From Notospermus geniculatus (lineage: Eukaryota > Nemertea > Pilidiophora > Heteronemertea > Lineidae), in NCBI GenBank assembly GCA_002633025.1, contig NMRB01001003.1, positions 177,190 through 241,189 of the forward strand: a stretch of 64,000 nt of DNA, read 5' to 3'. The translations under genes and the position numbers were made by a program. How positions within the stretch are numbered: position 1 is the stretch's first letter; each line of letters begins with the position of its first letter. Of this stretch, positions 60,311 through 64,000 are shown piece after piece. Below the pieces are notes generated by a model, which had not been told where the DNA came from, made no database searches, and worked only from the letters and a program-made list of their open reading frames with translations.

Positions 60311-61272
60311 GGTTGGCTCATTTAATGCCCGGATGTGCAGATGAGATGAGTTTGAGAAACATTATACTGTATGTTATCATTGACATCATAGGTTTGTACA
60401 GATACATATAATGATTTCATTGTTCTTGTTTCTAACCTCTTGTGTTTTCTATGCGAATTTGTACAACCAACTTGTATATAACATGTTCTATTGTGTCTTC
60501 ATCACACATGATAATGGTTAGGGGGAAGCTAGCACAGCTAGCTATGAAATAGGTTGTCAGTCTTGCTTTCGTTGCCNTATGAATGGAATATCAAGAGGAC
60601 AGTCACACACCATATAGATCCCTATGCCTATCTTCATCCCCCGTTAGTCCTTCATTCATCCTCTGTGCTGATAGCTTTCTCATTAAAATGGATCCACGGT
60701 TTGCAAGAGCAACTTTTGGTTGGTCATTGCCCCACCAGTATCGCTAGTGTTCCCCTTTAGAAGTCACAGTCAAACAAGCATTGTTCACAACTGAAATTCG
60801 ATAATTGTTAAGCCTATACCTCAGGCTAACTATCTAAGACACATGAAAACACATGAACACCCATCAGACCTCAGAGTACAGTGCGTTTCCCTACTTCCCC
60901 TCTCTGGGACCGCTCAGCACATTCATAGATCCCAAATTCAGGCGAAGAGGTCGCATTTTGTTTTATAAATGACCCATCGCTGTGAGCCAACAGTTTATAA
61001 ATCACCAGTTCATTCAAAGTTGATGAGGCTCTAATGCTGAGATAGGAAGTAGTTTTTTTACAAAGTAAAATCAATTCGTTGATAAATTATTCCCAGCGCT
61101 GGCAGTAAAGGGTTGCTTAGTGAGTGGAACTATCAGTGATTACTTGGGATAATACACTTGACATTTCTGAGAGACGACGCCAGCGAAAAACATTAATTTC
61201 TCAAATAAGTGCGTAGACCGTCTAGCCTCCCACGCTGTAGGACTAAATATTTAACCAAACAGTAAGTAGTAG
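60311..61272. other. No gene; possible 3'UTR continuation
   Basis: AT-rich sequence with one N at 60577. No recognised coding sequence. Confidence 0.35.
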
Positions 61273-61309
61273 CAAAAATTCATAAGCGAGCGACGCTTAT
61301 GAATTTTTG
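61273..61309. repeat. Perfect 16-bp hairpin
   Basis: CAAAAATTCATAAGCG and its exact complement flank the five-base loop AGCGA. Short stems like this can mark a foldback element or an RNA structure; neither is shown. Confidence 0.8.
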
Positions 61310-61342
61310 GTAGTACATGTAATAGAGAAAGTATAAGTAAGT

Positions 61343-61454
61343 AGTAGAGAAAGGTGTTCTTTCAACTCCAGGTTTCAAGACCCGCACTGGCAGCGTTTGG
61401 TGTGGCTCGGTTGCTAAAACATGGAGTTGAAGAAAAGAACACCTTTGTCTACTA
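61343..61454. mobile_element. Small MITE
   Basis: AGTAGAGAAAGGTGTTCTTT...CAACTCCA on the left is mirrored by TGGAGTTG...GAACACCTTTGTCTACT on the right. About 110 bp. TAGT-type words flank it, but a target duplication is uncertain. Confidence 0.6.
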
Positions 61455-62164
61455 GGCCTAGGCCAGGCCTACTAGCGTATCACCACAAGATAGGAGACCA
61501 ATCTATCTGACAATTTGATAGGCCAATATATATTCAGAAGATGACGCCATCTCATACTCCTCATCGTCTTCAACATAATGCATCACTTACCATACCATCA
61601 TTATCATCCTTAATTCTTATGGTTATCTCATTATAATCACTGTTTTCATCGCCATCATCATCTTCATCTTCCACCGTCACTTCCCGGCATGCCAGACTGG
61701 TCCCCTGTCCTCGAGCCGGTAAAGGATCAGTCTACCCGGTATTCATCATCATCCACTACCTGTCCTTATTCTCGACCGGGATTCTCGACAAGACTTGAAT
61801 ACTTACCTCATTCTTCATCGAAGTAGATCTGCGTTCATACAGCTTCAAATTTTAATGAAAATGTTGAACGGGGCAAAGATGTTAAATTAACACTTGGATC
61901 TCCCCACACATTACCGGGTAGGCCTCCGGGGTAGGCCTGCCCTGCGATTGCACGTGTCGACGTCCTGATTCCAGCGCCACCAATCGACCAGGGCTCAAAC
62001 CAAAAGAGCGGGATTCTCGAGCACCATCCTTTCAAAGGAGACACGTTGTGACAGTTCTGTCAAATAATTTAACTGCTATGTATAGCCTACTTATTAGATT
62101 AGTGGTACCACTAGTATTTTATAGCAGACACTTATGTAAGCCCCATCAATCAGGATATTCTTTT
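61455..62164. other. No gene; possible 3'UTR continuation
   Basis: Includes an ATCATC-rich stretch (61555-61680) and duplicated GGGTAGGCCT words near 61916-61940. No coding sequence is supported. Confidence 0.35.
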
Positions 62165-62225
62165 TGTAAATAGTTATTTTCCCTGCGAGGATTCTAAATA
62201 AAGCTTATGACTGTATGACAGCACG
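62165..62225 (+). terminator. Candidate polyadenylation site with Pumilio motif
   Basis: TGTAAATA (62165-62172) is a perfect PUF-protein recognition word. AATAAA follows at 62197-62202, and a GT/T-rich stretch (CGTTTTTGGGTCTTT, about 62223) follows that, as expected downstream of a cleavage site. It could end a receptor transcript with a 2.3-kb 3'UTR or belong to another + strand transcript. Confidence 0.4.
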
Positions 62226-62934
62226 TTTTTGGGTCTTTATCTATTAAGTTGTAAGAGCGTACTGATAAATTATTAATTGGCAGCCGACGTCAAAAAGTGA
62301 GAATCGGCGGAACGGTCGCTAAGAGGCGGGACGCAAAGGACCCGAGCGCCCCGCAGCGGCCAGATAACGAAGCTGCTAATATCTCAGTTGGTTCAACTCC
62401 GAATTTCGCCCAGGGATACGGCAGTCAGAATTTCCGCTGTGGACCTGACCCTAACTATCTCCTCAACAACAACAAATACGCCCATTGGTGAAAAGGTAAT
62501 TATAGTCTGACCTCTCACCCCGGACTAATCTGCATAACACAATGGGAATTCATCGAATTTGCGTTGATCTCGCCGACGGAAATCGGAAATTGCCGAGTGT
62601 AAAATTTCCGTATGCAAATGAAGGTCAGAGGTCCGCTCATGATAAAACCGAAACCTGAATCCGAGCCCGAGACTGGGCCGTCGATACATGAATAGACGAC
62701 AAAATTACTGTGTTCATTGGCTTTTATATCAGATTGGGATGGTTTGAGAGGTGACCCACACCAAACAATCAGTTTCCACCTCTTAGTCAACAATGAAGGC
62801 GGATAGATGGCCAAATTTCTAACTTATTAGCAGATTTAGTCGGTGTGTTGGGATTTTACCACCAGCCGGTTTGGTTCAAAGTATAGGTCAAGTTCTATTA
62901 TTCGCTGACACTCGGCACTTAGGGTGAAGTTGCC
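62226..62934. other. No recognised gene; repeat-like segment
   Basis: A plus-strand 64-residue frame (62297-62491) contains GYGSQNFRCGPD. A related segment (GFGGQYFRSG in one frame) recurs at about 63117-63150, with about 33 bp of clear nucleotide similarity. This suggests a dispersed repeat rather than a gene. Confidence 0.3.
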
Positions 62935-63020
62935 TCTGGTGTCTCGGTGGTTGAGTGGACTGATCGTCGCTTCGCGACCCAACGTCACGGGTTCGAATCC
63001 CACCCGTTGCTGTTTTTTCT
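62935..63020 (+). mobile_element. tRNA-derived SINE head
   Basis: TGGTTGAGTGG (A box) and GGGTTCGAATCCC (B box) at near-tRNA spacing, followed by a T-rich tail. The acceptor and T stems do not pair properly and the anticodon stem collapses to a three-base loop (GTCGC TTC GCGAC), so it is a SINE relic and not a working tRNA gene. Confidence 0.55.
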
Positions 63021-64000
63021 GTTCTTTCTTTTTGTCTTTTCTTCTTTTTTATCCTCATAACTTATTTTTAAGATGAAATATCAATCAATTAAGGCACAGG
63101 ATAGAATTACGGTTCCAGGGGTTCGGCGGTCAGTATTTCCGCTCTGGATGTTTTTAAGTTATTAAGTTATAACTTTATTAAAGATAGTGTATCACGACTT
63201 CATTGTATAGTCCGTTCCAGATACCTAACTAAGGCAAATGGTACTAGGTTGAACTTTGCAACGTTACACGACCCTGTTCGCTGACGAGCTATTGCACAAT
63301 ACATTAACAGGCGAGTCCAATGGTATGAGAATAATGCATGTCACCTTGACTATTGGCTGTGTTTGTGTGGTCAAGCTGTTAGTAATAGACTAACCACAAC
63401 TGACAGGGTTAGCCAAGTGCGATTTGCCTTAGGTACCGGTATCTGGAATGGACTATATAATTCAATGTTTGTAAACATTGATGTTTACATTATGTTATTT
63501 TGGACTTTTGGGACATGCCAACCCACCAAAATGAATACTTTTGGAATCAACAGGATTTCCTGACAGGCATGCTACCAACAAATTACTCAAAAGACAAAGA
63601 AAGCCTGGACATAAACTACGTTACAATTTATCTCCACTCCCTGCTAAAAAGGGAAGAGGGCCTAAACGGCAATAACTCTCGAACCTTTGGAGATATCGGC
63701 AAACGGTTCAGTGGAAATATGGAGGAGACATTGACGATGGTTCACTGCAAATTTGGTCAACTTCCTCCAAGGGGGCGCGTGCCTGCACTCTTTTTAACTT
63801 AAAACCATTGGAGTGGAGAGATTTTGTAAGTTACTTGAAGTTCCGCCAAATATTTAAGGAGCCAGATGCAATTTATGTGAAATTTCGCAAGGGTCTCTAA
63901 GGGGTTTCTAGGCGGCCGGTGGCGGCCGTTTTGAGTCCTAAAGGGTTAACTTAAAACCACTGTCCACGTTACAAAATCTCTCCAAGATTCCGTCTGCTTA
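63021..64000. other. No recognised gene; isolated satellite monomers
   Basis: TTAACTTAAAACCATTGGAG (63792 on) and TTAACTTAAAACCACTG (63946 on) are direct repeats. Each is followed by AGAGATTTTGTAA or TTACAAAATCTCTCC, the half-units of the palindromic satellite of 51-53 kb. A 100-residue frame at 63500-63802 ends in this repeat and is not recognised. Confidence 0.4.

Noticed and set aside
62297-62491. HMG-box start suggested by KDPSAPQRP
   Set aside because: Only the first nine residues resemble the family; the rest of the domain is absent and the frame stops after 64 residues.
62935-63020. A functional tRNA gene
   Set aside because: A and B boxes are good, but the acceptor and T stems do not pair and the anticodon loop is wrong.

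Overview
This window looks like AT-rich, gene-poor nuclear DNA from an animal, most likely a marine invertebrate. The evidence is eukaryotic splice signals, one animal-type seven-transmembrane receptor, tRNA-derived SINE heads, and many short inverted-repeat (MITE-like) elements. The species cannot be fixed from the sequence. There is no sign of bacterial, organellar or viral organisation, and three N gaps plus isolated Ns show a draft assembly.

Only one protein gene is clear: a class A (rhodopsin-like) peptide-type GPCR on the + strand at 58602-59906, in one uninterrupted coding exon. A strong 3' splice site ends directly before its first ATG, so at least one exon lies upstream. A candidate first exon (57380-57459) sits in a CpG-rich promoter-like patch and would join the receptor in frame. 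A polyadenylation signal near 62197, preceded by a Pumilio-type motif, is a plausible transcript end.

The rest is repeats. From 1 to 28 kb there are long stretches without recognisable genes, dotted with foldback elements (3.6, 9.9, 14.8, 15.8, 20.9 and 22.0 kb), duplicated 21-bp minisatellites (12.6-13.3 kb) and an exon-like duplicated repeat (14.0-14.4 kb). From 28 to 37 kb a 3.4-kb block occurs twice in tandem, and the copies differ by presence or absence of MITE insertions. From 37 to 50 kb there are several smaller tandem duplications (38.6, 42.4 and 48.6 kb), one of which duplicates a back-to-back acceptor/donor site, plus a near-perfect 134-bp palindrome (46.4 kb) and minisatellites (47.7 and 49.5 kb). 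From 50 to 55 kb a duplicated 1.1-kb block surrounds a 145-N gap and palindromic satellite arrays. The GPCR follows, and the window ends in degenerate repeats that include a SINE head and isolated satellite monomers.

Two themes recur. Seven copies of a 190-bp element (ends AATGAGGAACC/GGTTCCTCATT), plus a longer relative, are scattered through the window. Adjacent direct duplications are unusually frequent; some may be uncollapsed haplotypes rather than real duplications.
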